43,877 nucleotides of DNA, from assembly GCF_007859765.1 (NCBI RefSeq), contig NZ_SIHJ01000011.1, forward strand, positions 1-43,877. Direction: 5' to 3'. Of this stretch, positions 6,824-17,905 are shown in pieces. The notes beneath the pieces are model-generated. The model saw only the letters and a list, made by a program, of their open reading frames with translations, did no database searches and was not told the origin of the DNA. This DNA comes from Posidoniimonas corsicana. GTDB taxonomy: Bacteria; Planctomycetota; Planctomycetia; Pirellulales; Lacipirellulaceae. Position 1 is the stretch's first letter. The number at the start of each line of letters is the position of its first letter. Position numbers and translations under genes: made by a program.

Positions 6824-8194
6824 ATGGGCGACTTCGGATTGCAGCAGTTACGCGAAGCCGTCGCCGGTCGGGCCGCGGCATTCCGGACGAAGGTCGAGCT
6901 GCAGCCGGCCGGAGGGCCGGGAACCAAGGTTTTTCCGCCTACCTATGCGGGCGCCGTCTACGCGGTCGAGAAGAGACGGCTTCCCGACAAAGTTGAGCCG
7001 ATCACCTGCGTCTTGCTTGACAGCGTTCAGAGCCAAGCAAACCGGATGGAGGAGGCCCTCCAGACGGCTGTAGATGAGGGGCGAATCCGCCTGCCGGTGA
7101 TCGAGGTCGATTTCTCCGATCGGTTCTCCAGGGATGGCGACCCCACCGACGAGCAGCCGCTTCTCGACCCGATCGGGAAGGTGACCTCGCTTCAGGTGCC
7201 GCACCGGATCGCCGACGCGATCTTGCGTGACAGCGTGGTCACCGAAGAAGACAAGCAGTTCCGCCACAAGGACCTCAAGAAAGAGTCGTCTTACGGTCAG
7301 CGGCTGCGGCGTGTCTCCGCCCAAGACGCGACCGTGCTGTTCGAGCTCTGCCCGACGGCATTACTCTTCGGCATGTGGGACTCGACTGGACCGAAAGGGG
7401 GCCTTGGGGCCAAGTTCGAGCGGGCGATGGTCAGCGAGATCGTCGGCCTCAACGCCGTGTTCGGAGTGAAGACGAGCAGCCGTCTCGATCCATTGTCGAT
7501 TAAGGCTGGGGCAACGATCTACCACCGAAATGCGGACGGTGGATTGGACTGGACGTCCGACACTGACGACCCGGCGGTAGTGAAAGACAAAAAGGGTAAT
7601 CCTGTTCCGTACAATCGAAGCGGCAACAGCGAAGGCACTCCAGGCAATCCATCAAAAGCGAATCACAGTAACGTCACGCCATCTTTCGGAAAGTTTACGA
7701 AGGGTGCCGAAGGTTTGAACCCACTCACGGATACCGACGCACGGCAAGGGCAGATTGCTCCGGGTGGCGTCACGATTGACTGCGCAGAGCAATCTATCGT
7801 CCTCTCACTCCCCGCATTGCGCCGCCTGAAGTTTCCGGTGAATGGCGACTGCATGCCGGAACGCGACGCGGCAGCGCGGACCGTGCTTGCGGCGCTCGGA
7901 CTCTGTGCGGCGGCGCTGGCCGACGAGTCGGGGCTCGACCTACGGAGCCGCTGCCTGCTATGGCCAACGCAAGAGTCCCTCTCGTGGGAACTGCTCCAAC
8001 GAGGCAAGGCCGAGGCGGTTTCGCTCACGGCGGACGAGGCGGTCGAGTTGTTCAACCAGTCGGTTGAAGCCGCCAAGAACGAGGGCCTCCCGTGGCGTGA
8101 CGATCCCTTGGTACTTCAGCCGTCGGAGCAATTGGTGCAGTTGGTCGCCAATAGCCAACGGCTCACGGTGGACGAAGGCAGCGAGGCCGAGTGA
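6824..8194 (+). CDS. csb1: Type I-G (I-U) CRISPR backbone protein Csb1 (Cas7 family)
   Basis: 456 residues, matching the GSU0053/Csb1 family. Recognisable blocks are the LLDSVQSQANRMEEAL segment near residue 65, the VPHRIADAILRDS block near 125, LCPTALLFGMWDSTGPKGGLGAKFERAMVSEIVG (about 180-215) and YNRSGNSEGTPGNPSKANHSN (about 263-285). This is the Cas7-type subunit that polymerises along the crRNA to form the effector backbone. It is the first gene of the cas operon, with ribosome site GGAGG, and overlaps csb2 by one base. Confidence 0.93.
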   Translation: MGDFGLQQLREAVAGRAAAFRTKVELQPAGGPGTKVFPPTYAGAVYAVEKRRLPDKVEPITCVLLDSVQSQANRMEEALQTAVDEGRIRLPVIEVDFSDRFSRDGDPTDEQPLLDPIGKVTSLQVPHRIADAILRDSVVTEEDKQFRHKDLKKESSYGQRLRRVSAQDATVLFELCPTALLFGMWDSTGPKGGLGAKFERAMVSEIVGLNAVFGVKTSSRLDPLSIKAGATIYHRNADGGLDWTSDTDDPAVVKDKKGNPVPYNRSGNSEGTPGNPSKANHSNVTPSFGKFTKGAEGLNPLTDTDARQGQIAPGGVTIDCAEQSIVLSLPALRRLKFPVNGDCMPERDAAARTVLAALGLCAAALADESGLDLRSRCLLWPTQESLSWELLQRGKAEAVSLTADEAVELFNQSVEAAKNEGLPWRDDPLVLQPSEQLVQLVANSQRLTVDEGSEAE

Positions 8195-9870
8195 TGGCGG
8201 GCCTGACGATCGCCTGGGAGTATCTGACTGGCTACGCCGTCTCGACCGACCCAGTGGACCGCAACCGACCGGAGTGGCCACCCCACCCGGCACGGGTCTT
8301 CATGGCGCTTGCCGCCGCCTGGTTCGAGACCGGTGAGCCCGAGGACGAGGGCGCGGCGCTACGCGAGCTGGAGCGGCTCGGCCCGCCGGAGTTGATCCTG
8401 CCGGCGCGGAGCAATGTCTTCGAGAGGTCGAGCGTCACCCTCTACGTACCGGTCAATGATAAGAATGAGGCGTCCGCGGCGAAGCTGCAGTCGGCGCCGG
8501 CTGTCACTCGCAACAAGCAGGCTCGAACACTGCCCCGCAACTGGATTGGCCATTTCCCCTGCCGCGCTAAGTGGCCGGTCGCCAACGCAATCGGACCGCA
8601 TGTTGAAGCCCTCGATCGGCTGTGTGCGAAGGTGACTCGCCTTGGGCACTCATCGTCTCTGGTCCGGATGTGGATTGAGCCAAGTGACGCCCTAGGTCTG
8701 GATGAACAATCTGACCACTACGCCCCGACGACCAATCGCGGCGCGGCCCTCGGCCATCTCCGCGTTGCTTCAGCGGGGCTTCTGGACAGCTTGCCCGCGC
8801 AAACCCGCGTGCGTGAGATCGAACGCTTCGCGGAACTTGACCTGGCCATCCGAAGCGGCGGAGGCAAGGAGCAGAAATCCGCCAAAGCAGAGTTCGAGGC
8901 GGCTTTCGGCGAGCCCTGGCGGTCGGCGACGAAACCGCCACCGTTTGGGCGCCCGAACGTCCGCACCGAGTCGGCCTATACACTGCAGCGGCAGCCGCCG
9001 GCCGATGCCGAACATTCCGGCTTCGATCACCACCTCGCCATCCTGCGGGTCACCTCCGGCATGCTCCCCGCCGCCGCCACGCTACGCGTCACGTCTTTGC
9101 TCCGCAAGACCGTGATCAAGAGGGTCGAGGAGAAACACAGGAAGCTGGCTTGGATCAACGGCCACGACCCTAATGGCGGCAAACAGACCGGCGACGACGG
9201 CCACGTCGCCTACGCACCGCTGGTGAACGTCGGCCACGAGCACTCCGACGGCGCGCTGCTCGGCATAGCCATTGTCTTCCCAAATGCCTGGAAGAACCTG
9301 GAGGAACGTGACGAGGTGTTCAGCCCTCTGCTGGGCAGCGACGCGGGCATCGTCTTGAAGGTCAAGCAGGGACCGCGCGTCGCGACTCTCCAGCCGATCG
9401 ACTTCAACGAAACGCGTTGGACGCTAGCTCCCGAAGCGTGGACGTCGTCGCCCCGTGGCGCCCGGGTCTGGGCGTCGGCGACGCCGGTCGTGCTCGACCG
9501 TTTCCCGAAGGCAGAGCGATCGAAAGACCGCGTCGGCTGGACCAACGAAGTCGCTGCACTGATCATCTCCGCCTGTGAGCGTATCGAGTTGCCCCCCCCG
9601 CTGAGCGTCGAGATCGACACCACGAGTTGGCTGAGTGGCGCCCCCCGGGCGTACTCCAAGCGGCGATCGCTCCGCGGGCAGCCTGGCGTCGATCGCGACG
9701 CTCCACTCGGCGACGGCTATCCCTTCTTCCCAGCAAAGACCGGGTCGGCTTCGCGTCCCCAGGTCCACGCCCGGGTCGAGTTCGCCGAGCCCGTTGTCGG
9801 CCCGGTGCTGCTCGGCGCCGGTCGATTCCTTGGGTACGGCCTTTTCAAGCCGCTCGCGGGGGGAGGCTAA
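8194..9870 (+). CDS. csb2: Type I-G CRISPR protein Csb2 (Cas5-Cas6 fusion)
   Basis: 558 residues from the ATG at 8194; an in-frame GTG directly precedes it. The N-terminus MAGLTIAWEYLTGYAVSTDP followed by RPEWPPHPARVFMALAAAWFETG is diagnostic of GSU0054/Csb2. The C-terminal RAMP glycine loop reads GPVLLGAGRFLGYGLFKPL. The N-terminal half supplies the Cas5 function (crRNA 5' handle) and the C-terminal half the Cas6 crRNA-processing function, as known for this subtype. It begins one base inside the csb1 stop and its TAA overlaps the cas3 ATG. Confidence 0.93.
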   Translation: MAGLTIAWEYLTGYAVSTDPVDRNRPEWPPHPARVFMALAAAWFETGEPEDEGAALRELERLGPPELILPARSNVFERSSVTLYVPVNDKNEASAAKLQSAPAVTRNKQARTLPRNWIGHFPCRAKWPVANAIGPHVEALDRLCAKVTRLGHSSSLVRMWIEPSDALGLDEQSDHYAPTTNRGAALGHLRVASAGLLDSLPAQTRVREIERFAELDLAIRSGGGKEQKSAKAEFEAAFGEPWRSATKPPPFGRPNVRTESAYTLQRQPPADAEHSGFDHHLAILRVTSGMLPAAATLRVTSLLRKTVIKRVEEKHRKLAWINGHDPNGGKQTGDDGHVAYAPLVNVGHEHSDGALLGIAIVFPNAWKNLEERDEVFSPLLGSDAGIVLKVKQGPRVATLQPIDFNETRWTLAPEAWTSSPRGARVWASATPVVLDRFPKAERSKDRVGWTNEVAALIISACERIELPPPLSVEIDTTSWLSGAPRAYSKRRSLRGQPGVDRDAPLGDGYPFFPAKTGSASRPQVHARVEFAEPVVGPVLLGAGRFLGYGLFKPLAGGG

Positions 9871-12821
9871 TGGGCGCCGGTACGTTTGGAGAGTTCTTCA
9901 AGGCGTTGCACGACGGCTGCGAGCCCTACGACTGGCAGACCCGGCTTGCCGAGTCGACGGTGGCAGGCGAATGGCCCGACTACATCGACCTGCCCACCGG
10001 CGCTGGCAAGACGGCCTGCCTGGACATCGCCGTCTACGCCCTGGCGCGGCAGGCCGAACTGCCGTCCGCCGAACGCAGGGCGCCCCGCCGGCTGTTCTTC
10101 TGCGTCAACCGCCGCGTCATCGTCGACGAGGCGTACCGTCGGTCGCTCGACATCGCCAAGAAGCTCGCCGACGCCGAGGGGAACCCCGGACCGCTCGGCC
10201 AGGTCGCCGCAGCTCTACGACGGATTGCCGGTGAGGGAAGCAACCCGACGGCGCCCGCGCTCGACGTGCTTCAACTCCGCGGCGGCGCCTACCGCGACAA
10301 CCGGTGGGCCCGGTCGGTCACACAGCCCACGATTGTCACCACGACGGTCGATCAGCTCGGCTCGCGGCTGCTGTTCCGCGGGTACGGCGTCTCGAACTCG
10401 GCGGCCCCGATCCAGGCAGCCCTCATCGCCTATGACAGCCTCGTGCTGCTCGACGAGGCCCACATCAGCCGCCCGTTCTCGCAGACACTCAAGGGGGTCG
10501 GGGGCTATCTCTCCAAAGAGTGGAACGAGCAGCCGATCGATGTCGCGCCAATGCGAGTCGTCCCGATGACCGCGACGCCGCCCGCGGATGGCGCCGAGGG
10601 CTTCGCGCTGACGCTCGAAGATCGAGGGAACAAGGGGCTCGCCCGACGCCTGGAGGCTCTCAAACCGGCGGAACTCGTTGCGACGAAGAACGCCAAAGAC
10701 ACCGTCGGGAAAGCGATCGAGAGGGCCAAAAAGTTGGCCGAAGGCGATACGCCCACCGCCGTCGCCGTGATGGTCAACCGAGTCGCCACCGCCCGAGCGA
10801 TCCACGCGGAGTTACGAAAGAAGCTCGGCGAAGCGTTCCCGCTTGAGCTGGTCATCGGCTCGATGCGGCCGATCGACCGAGACGCCCAGACTGAACGCAT
10901 CAATGGCTTCCTAGACCGTAGAGAAGGCGGTCACACGCCGCATGCGTCGATCGTCGTTTCGACGCAGTGTCTTGAAGTCGGCGCCGACTACGACTTCGAC
11001 GTCCTGGTGACCGAGTGCGCGTCGCTCGACGCGCTGCGGCAACGGTTCGGCCGTCTCAATCGCGGCGGCCGGTTGATCGAGGCTCGCGCGACGATCCTGT
11101 CCGGTGGCGCCAAGAAGGACGACCCCATCTACGGCGACGCTCAGAAGGCGACCTGGGATTGGCTCCACGAGCGAAAGAACGACGACGGAGTCGTCGACTT
11201 CGGGATCGACGCGTTCAACAACCTTCTGCGTAGCGAGGGCGAGGCGGCCGTGATCCCGCCGGAGCTGCTCGCTCCGTCCGCGCACGCTGACGCGCCGGTG
11301 ATGCTGCCGGTCTACGTCGATTTCTGGCGGCAGACTTCGCCCCGGCCGACGCCCGACCCGGACGTGGGCCTCTTCCTGCATGGGCCGGAGCGAACCGCGA
11401 CCGACGTCCGCGTCTGCTGGCGGGCTGACCTTGATGAAGGCGCCCAGGAAGAGTGGGCAGACATTGTGTCCCTCGTGCCCCCGACGTCGCCCGAGTGCCT
11501 GAGCGTGCCGATCGGCAGGCTGAAGCGTTGGCTCGCGGGCGAGCGTCTGGAGGACGACAAACCCGATAGAGCCATCGAAACCGACCTACTCGGCGTCACC
11601 GCGACGGACGACGCGCCCATCGCGTCGTCATCGGTCCAGCGGGCCGCGGTGCTGTGGCGGGGGCGTGAGGGGAGTGAGGCGCTGCAGTCGCTCAAGGACC
11701 TGCGGCCGGGCGACACGCTAGTTCTGCCCGCCGCGGCGGGCGGCTGGGACGTGCTGGGCCACGTCCCCGACGCCACGGAGCAGACGATCGACGTGGCAGA
11801 ACAAGCCTACTCGCTCGCCAACCACCGGGCCCTCTTGCGGCTCCACCCTAGCACACGACCGCTATGGGGAGCCCCAGAGCCCGACGGTGACGTGGAACCG
11901 GCCGCGGAGGCGATCCGAGCGTTGATGGATTATGCGACCGCCGACCCCGAAGAGCACGCAACCTCCGACCAGGGCTTGCTCGAGTTGCTTGCCGCCGCGG
12001 CCGACACGATCGGCGACGAGGACTGGAAAGAGCGCTTCTGTCGTTTGGCTGATCAGGATTCGCAGAAATTGTGGATCGATCGTTACCCGCCCAAGGGGGG
12101 CAAGCCGCAAGGCCTGGTGCTACGCACAAAGAACCGGCTCGGCGAGCAGAACGCTCTCCCCGCTCTGGACGACGGTGAAGACGACCCGTCCCGCAGCCGC
12201 GACCCCGTCTCGCTCGAAGATCATGTCCGACACGTCGTCAAGTTCTTGAAGCAGACGCTCGGCACGCTGCCGCTAGGCGACGTCGCCGATGCCTTGGAGC
12301 GAGCCGCCGAACTGCACGACGACGGCAAGGCGGACCCCCGGTTCCAGGCCTACCTGCAAGGCAAGCCGCGGACCGCTCGCGACCTTAACAGCCCGTTCGC
12401 CAAGTCGGGGGGCGTCCGCCGCGCACGATGGGAGGACCGGGTCGCGCGTGAGCGGGCGGGGCTCCCCGAGGGGTTCCGCCACGAGTTGCTCTCGCTCCAA
12501 CTCGCCGAGCGTCGCGACGACCTGCCCGACGACCCGCACTTGCGCGACCTTGTGCTGCACCTCGTCGCCTCGCACCACGGCCACGCGGCGCCGTTCGTCC
12601 CGGTGGTCGTTGATCCCGAGCTTCCGGGGCTCCGGATCGGCGGAACCGAGCTCTCGGCGGCCGATCGCGCCGGGGCGGTCCCCCCGCACCGGCTCGACTC
12701 GGGAGTTGTCGACCGTTTCTGGCGGCTGGTGCGGCGGCACGGCTGGTGGGGCCTGTCGTACCTCGAGGCGACGCTCCGACTGGCCGATCAGCAAGCCAGC
12801 GCCGCGGAGGACCGATCGTGA
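9870..12821 (+). CDS. cas3: Cas3 helicase-nuclease with C-terminal HD domain
   Basis: 983 residues starting at the ATG that overlaps the csb2 stop (TAATG); the longer frame opened at 9627 overlaps csb2 and is not real. Superfamily 2 helicase motifs are Walker A LPTGAGKT (41-48), the DEAH box LLDEAH (D195-H198), VPMTATPP, and motif VI QRFGRLNRGGR. The HD nuclease is at the C-terminus: AAELHDDGKADPRFQ at about 812-826 and ASHHGHAAPF at about 900. A C-terminal rather than N-terminal HD is the known arrangement of this subtype. It unwinds and degrades target DNA after Cascade binding. Its stop overlaps the csb3 GTG by 4 bases. Confidence 0.95.
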   Translation: MGAGTFGEFFKALHDGCEPYDWQTRLAESTVAGEWPDYIDLPTGAGKTACLDIAVYALARQAELPSAERRAPRRLFFCVNRRVIVDEAYRRSLDIAKKLADAEGNPGPLGQVAAALRRIAGEGSNPTAPALDVLQLRGGAYRDNRWARSVTQPTIVTTTVDQLGSRLLFRGYGVSNSAAPIQAALIAYDSLVLLDEAHISRPFSQTLKGVGGYLSKEWNEQPIDVAPMRVVPMTATPPADGAEGFALTLEDRGNKGLARRLEALKPAELVATKNAKDTVGKAIERAKKLAEGDTPTAVAVMVNRVATARAIHAELRKKLGEAFPLELVIGSMRPIDRDAQTERINGFLDRREGGHTPHASIVVSTQCLEVGADYDFDVLVTECASLDALRQRFGRLNRGGRLIEARATILSGGAKKDDPIYGDAQKATWDWLHERKNDDGVVDFGIDAFNNLLRSEGEAAVIPPELLAPSAHADAPVMLPVYVDFWRQTSPRPTPDPDVGLFLHGPERTATDVRVCWRADLDEGAQEEWADIVSLVPPTSPECLSVPIGRLKRWLAGERLEDDKPDRAIETDLLGVTATDDAPIASSSVQRAAVLWRGREGSEALQSLKDLRPGDTLVLPAAAGGWDVLGHVPDATEQTIDVAEQAYSLANHRALLRLHPSTRPLWGAPEPDGDVEPAAEAIRALMDYATADPEEHATSDQGLLELLAAAADTIGDEDWKERFCRLADQDSQKLWIDRYPPKGGKPQGLVLRTKNRLGEQNALPALDDGEDDPSRSRDPVSLEDHVRHVVKFLKQTLGTLPLGDVADALERAAELHDDGKADPRFQAYLQGKPRTARDLNSPFAKSGGVRRARWEDRVARERAGLPEGFRHELLSLQLAERRDDLPDDPHLRDLVLHLVASHHGHAAPFVPVVVDPELPGLRIGGTELSAADRAGAVPPHRLDSGVVDRFWRLVRRHGWWGLSYLEATLRLADQQASAAEDRS

Positions 12822-13756
12822 GCGACATCGAGCAAGAAGGCCTGGCGCTGCCCGGCCTCGACGGCACGAACCCGCTGGGATTCCTGGCGGCGTTGGGGCT
12901 CGTGTCAACCGTGGCGATGGCTCGTGGCATGCAGTCGGTGGGGGTTCGCTGGCAGGCCAGTGTTGATCGCTGTTTCCCGGCCGTGACCGGCTTCAATAGT
13001 GTCGATGAAGTCGTGTCCGCTCTAACGGATGCGCTACGGCTCGGCTCCCCGCCGTCGAGTAACGAGTTTTACCTGCACCTAGGAAAGAACCTGTCGATTG
13101 ATCCGAACGTGTTTCGCGAGGCCGAAACGCGAGCCATTTCCGAGTCGACGTGGGATCAGCGGTCGGCCGCGGATGCGATCGCGTCTTTCGGGTGCAGCGC
13201 CGTCGTCCACGAGAAGCTACCGCGCATCCAACCGACCGAACTGCACTTCATTTTCGGGTCCGGCCACCAGCATTACCTCGAAACGGCTAACAAGCTGCTT
13301 GCTAACTGCACCCCCGAACACCTGAAAGAAGCCATTGAAGGCCCTTGGCGCTACCGTGACGAGAAGCTGTCTTTTCGATGGGACCCAGAAGACGCTCGCG
13401 AGTACGCGTATCGCTGGGCCGACCCGGGCGGAGAGACTACTCGGACCGTTTGGGGCGCCAACGTCCTGGCCTTCTTCGGCGTGACTCAGATGCTGGCGAG
13501 CGTACCCTCGTCCGCCACACAGCTGCGGACAATGGGCTTCACGCGCGCAGATCGCAAGACCTTCTTAGTTTGGCCTTTGTGGAACAGGTTCCTGGGCATC
13601 TCAACCATGCAATCGCTTCTCCGCAGCTCCGTCGATGACCTTCGAGAGCACTCGGAGGAACGAGGTCTCACACGTGTGTTGCGGGCGGAGAAGAAGAAGA
13701 TGGGCGACGGGGCAAACTACAAATGGGCCTTCGGCCAATCAGAGCCGATCTTGTAG
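12818..13756 (+). CDS. csb3: Csb3-like compact Cas8 subunit
   Basis: 312 residues from the GTG at 12818 (GTGA overlap with cas3), behind a GGAGG ribosome site; an ATG at 12746 in the same frame lies inside cas3. The opening LALPGLDGTNPLGFLAALGLVS is typical of the Csb3 and Csx17 proteins that stand in for the large subunit in type I-G. The remainder has no catalytic motif, as expected for a structural protein. At 312 residues it is far smaller than classic Cas8. It is the last gene of the tightly overlapping effector operon; 192 bp separate it from the adaptation genes. Confidence 0.8.
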   Translation: MSDIEQEGLALPGLDGTNPLGFLAALGLVSTVAMARGMQSVGVRWQASVDRCFPAVTGFNSVDEVVSALTDALRLGSPPSSNEFYLHLGKNLSIDPNVFREAETRAISESTWDQRSAADAIASFGCSAVVHEKLPRIQPTELHFIFGSGHQHYLETANKLLANCTPEHLKEAIEGPWRYRDEKLSFRWDPEDAREYAYRWADPGGETTRTVWGANVLAFFGVTQMLASVPSSATQLRTMGFTRADRKTFLVWPLWNRFLGISTMQSLLRSSVDDLREHSEERGLTRVLRAEKKKMGDGANYKWAFGQSEPIL

Positions 13757-13948
13757 CACGCTCCAAGGAGTCCGCCGTTGCACTCGGCAGATCCTTGTCG
13801 GCAAGACGCCTAACTTCACGCCGGCAGAACGCGTGGCGTAGGTGTTTCCTGCTCATTGAGTCGCCCCCAACTCCCAATTACCCTGTAGTAAGCCGACTTT
13901 TCCCGGCACGGAGGACTCCCCCGTTCCACTCTTCACGACAGGTGCGTC

Positions 13949-15694
<1,746 letters not shown>

Positions 15695-15704
15695 GGTTGT
15701 CGCC

Positions 15705-15998
15705 ATGCGTCATGCCTACCTAATCTGCTACGACATCGCGACGCCCAAACGCCTCCGCATCGTCCACAAGACGCTGAAGGGGTTCGGCGACCCGCTGCAG
15801 TTCTCGGTCTTCCGTTGCGAGCTGACGAAGCTCGAATTACATGACCTCCGAGAACGGCTGGCGGGCGTGTTGCACGACGACGAGGACCGGGTGATGATCG
15901 CCAACCTCGGCCCGATCAATGGCCGCGGCGACGAATCGATCGAGTTCTGGGGGGCGCCGCTCTCGCTCGCCCCGGATCGAGGCCCTACAATCGTGTAA
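15705..15998 (+). CDS. cas2: Cas2
   Basis: 97 residues. The beginning MRHAYLICYDIATPKRLRIV carries the conserved Asp of Cas2 (D10), followed by HKTLKGFGDPLQFSVFRCELT and a C-terminal strand. It forms the adaptation complex with Cas1. It starts 10 bases after cas4-cas1 and is followed by the CRISPR leader. Confidence 0.95.
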   Translation: MRHAYLICYDIATPKRLRIVHKTLKGFGDPLQFSVFRCELTKLELHDLRERLAGVLHDDEDRVMIANLGPINGRGDESIEFWGAPLSLAPDRGPTIV

Positions 15999-16182
15999 CG
16001 ACGCACCGCGAGTGCTCGGGTGATGCGAAAACTCCGGGGACCTCTCGCGGACGCAACCCACTGGGAGGCAAGGTCTTTGGCAACCTGCACAGCGAGTTCG
16101 ATCGTAGCCGAGCTCGGCGACTCGGCAGCTCTCGCAGAGCGTGTCGCGACCCTTTGCCCGCAACCGACTTGGGAAGCGGGCG
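15999..16182 (+). promoter_or_regulatory. CRISPR leader
   Basis: 184 bp between cas2 and the first repeat with no gene. The array end away from cas2 carries the decayed repeat, so new spacers enter here and transcription of the array should start here. I see no strong promoter hexamers. Confidence 0.6.
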
Positions 16183-17312
16183 GTTTCCGGGGCTAATCAG
16201 CCCCGGCCTCATTGAAGCTCGAGGTCGCCCGCGGCGGGGGTCAGCGCGATGCCCGGGTGTTTCCGGGGCTAATCAGCCCCGGCCTCATTGAAGCTACTGG
16301 AAGTCGCCGAACCACGTCTCTTCGCTGCCCGTTTCCGGGGCTAATCAGCCCCGGCCTCATTGAAGCGACCCACGCGGCGACCTTCTTGCGTCGCTCGCTG
16401 TCGTTTCCGGGGCTAATCAGCCCCGGCCTCATTGAAGCTCTACCGCCGCCAGCCCGACCTGTGGGCCGACTGCAAGTTTCCGGGGCTAATCAGCCCCGGC
16501 CTCATTGAAGCTCTTGCACGGCCACGGCGTCGGAGTCGGTCGCAAGGGCGTTTCCGGGGCTAATCAGCCCCGGCCTCATTGAAGCTCCAGTTCGCGAACG
16601 GCCGCGTCATCCTGCCGGCCGGTTTCCGGGGCTAATCAGCCCCGGCCTCATTGAAGCCACGCGATTAGCTGGCGAGTGACAGGGCCGCCGCGAACGTTTC
16701 CGGGGCTAATCAGCCCCGGCCTCATTGAAGCAATCGCGGCATGAAACACAAGATCGCGGGCGGCAAAGTTTCCGGGGCTAATCAGCCCCGGCCTCATTGA
16801 AGCCGGTCTGACATGGGTTTGATCCTGCTTCGCTTAAGCTCGTTTCCGGGGCTAATCAGCCCCGGCCTCATTGAAGCTGTTCACCGTCGCCCCCGGGGAC
16901 GATCAGCGTTCCCGTTTCCGGGGCTAATCAGCCCCGGCCTCATTGAAGCTACAGGTGCATCGACGGGATCGTGGAGACGCCCCACGTTTCCGGGGCTAAT
17001 CAGCCCCGGCCTCATTGAAGCGCTGCCAGTGCGCAAGTTTTAGGCAGTGGCCAAGCAACGTTTCCGGGGCTAATCAGCCCCGGCCTCATTGAAGCCGTGG
17101 GAGTCGATCAAGCTCGGCCGCCGCATCGAGATCGTTTCCGGGGCTAATCAGCCCCGGCCTCATTGAAGCGCGATCATGGCCGCCCAGTCCACAGACTCGC
17201 CGATCGTTTCCGGGGCTAATCAGCCCCGGCCTCATTGAAGCGCTGGGGCATTGTTTGCGTTCGCCATGTTCTGCGGGGTTCCGGGGCTGATCAGACCTTG
17301 AGCTTCCTCATC
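16183..17312 (+). CRISPR. CRISPR array: 15 intact 36-bp repeats plus one decayed terminal repeat, 15 spacers
   Basis: The repeat begins GTTTCCGGGGCTAATCAG and ends CCCCGGCCTCATTGAAGC. It contains a perfect 8-bp stem (CCGGGGCT/AGCCCCGG) with an AATC loop. Intact copies start at 16183, 16259, 16331, 16403, 16476, 16550, 16622, 16696, 16768, 16842, 16914, 16986, 17060, 17134 and 17206, all identical in my reading. Spacers are 35-40 bp, mostly 36 or 38. The last unit at about 17277 keeps only the first 20 or so positions with changes (TTCCGGGGCTGATCAGACC), marking the oldest end. Uniform repeats and an intact adaptation module suggest recent activity. Confidence 0.99.
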
Positions 17313-17629
17313 GGTCACCTCAACCTTGGCGCATCTGCGGCGGCGTCAAATGAGCGAAGTTGCATCGACCGAACGGCCGTAGCATCGACGGAAAGTCGCT
17401 GAGGTGAGAGGCACCGATGCGAACACACAATGAGTCTCAGCTCCGTTTGTCACTGCCGAAGGCCGTATCCTTGGAGGCATCCGTCGACGGACTTAGAATC
17501 TGTCCCCTCCATACTTCGGTGACCCCGCAGAAGGCAGTAGCGAAATTCGATCCGATGGAGGCTAGTCTAAGCAGCCGCCCCTGACACCGCTCTCGTGCCA
17601 GGCCAATAGCGGGTCGACCCTGTCCGCGA
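17313..17629. other. Intergenic region beyond the CRISPR array
   Basis: No gene is supported in these 317 bp. Short open runs in all frames are interrupted by stops. It is probably the scar where the CRISPR-Cas cassette meets older element DNA. Confidence 0.5.
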
Positions 17630-17905
17630 CGCCGGCCTAATCAACAGCGGGCAGCACATGGCCGCGATCAAGGCGCTTCAGGACGGCCTCGGGCCCGAGA
17701 CGACGTCCGGCTGGCTGTCGGGCGCCCTTCGCGAGGGATCGCGTGAGGAACGCTCTCTGGACCTCAGACGCAACCGAGAGACCAAGGAGGACGAGATCGC
17801 CAGAACACCGGCGAGATGAAGGACCTCGTTGAGGGCATTCTCGAAAACCTCGAGACGGACGCGTTCGTCGATAGCGCGGCCGGGGAGGTCAAGCCGTGGG
17901 CGTAG
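17630..17905 (+). pseudogene. Frameshifted remnant of a phage-type gene
   Basis: One frame gives GLINSGQHMAAIKALQDGLG and continues in coding-like composition (SGWLSGALREGSREERSLDL, then RRNRETKEDEIA) until a stop at about 17817. A one-base shift at about 17800 continues TGEMKDLVEGILENLETDAF and ends VKPWA at 17903-17905. The two halves read naturally as one protein C-terminus, and the stop overlaps the GTG of the next gene, as in an intact operon. The N-terminus is missing. The family is not recognised. Confidence 0.55.

Noticed and set aside
9627-9869. Upstream extension of the cas3 frame
   Set aside because: It overlaps csb2 and has the composition of a shadow frame; the coupled ATG at 9870 has the usual overlap.
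13757-13948. Gap between csb3 and cas4-cas1 as a possible lost gene
   Set aside because: No frame of useful length with coding composition; probably only the promoter region of the adaptation genes.
16212-17043. Open frames through the CRISPR array with FPGLISPGLIEA repeats
   Set aside because: They are translations of the CRISPR repeat, not proteins.
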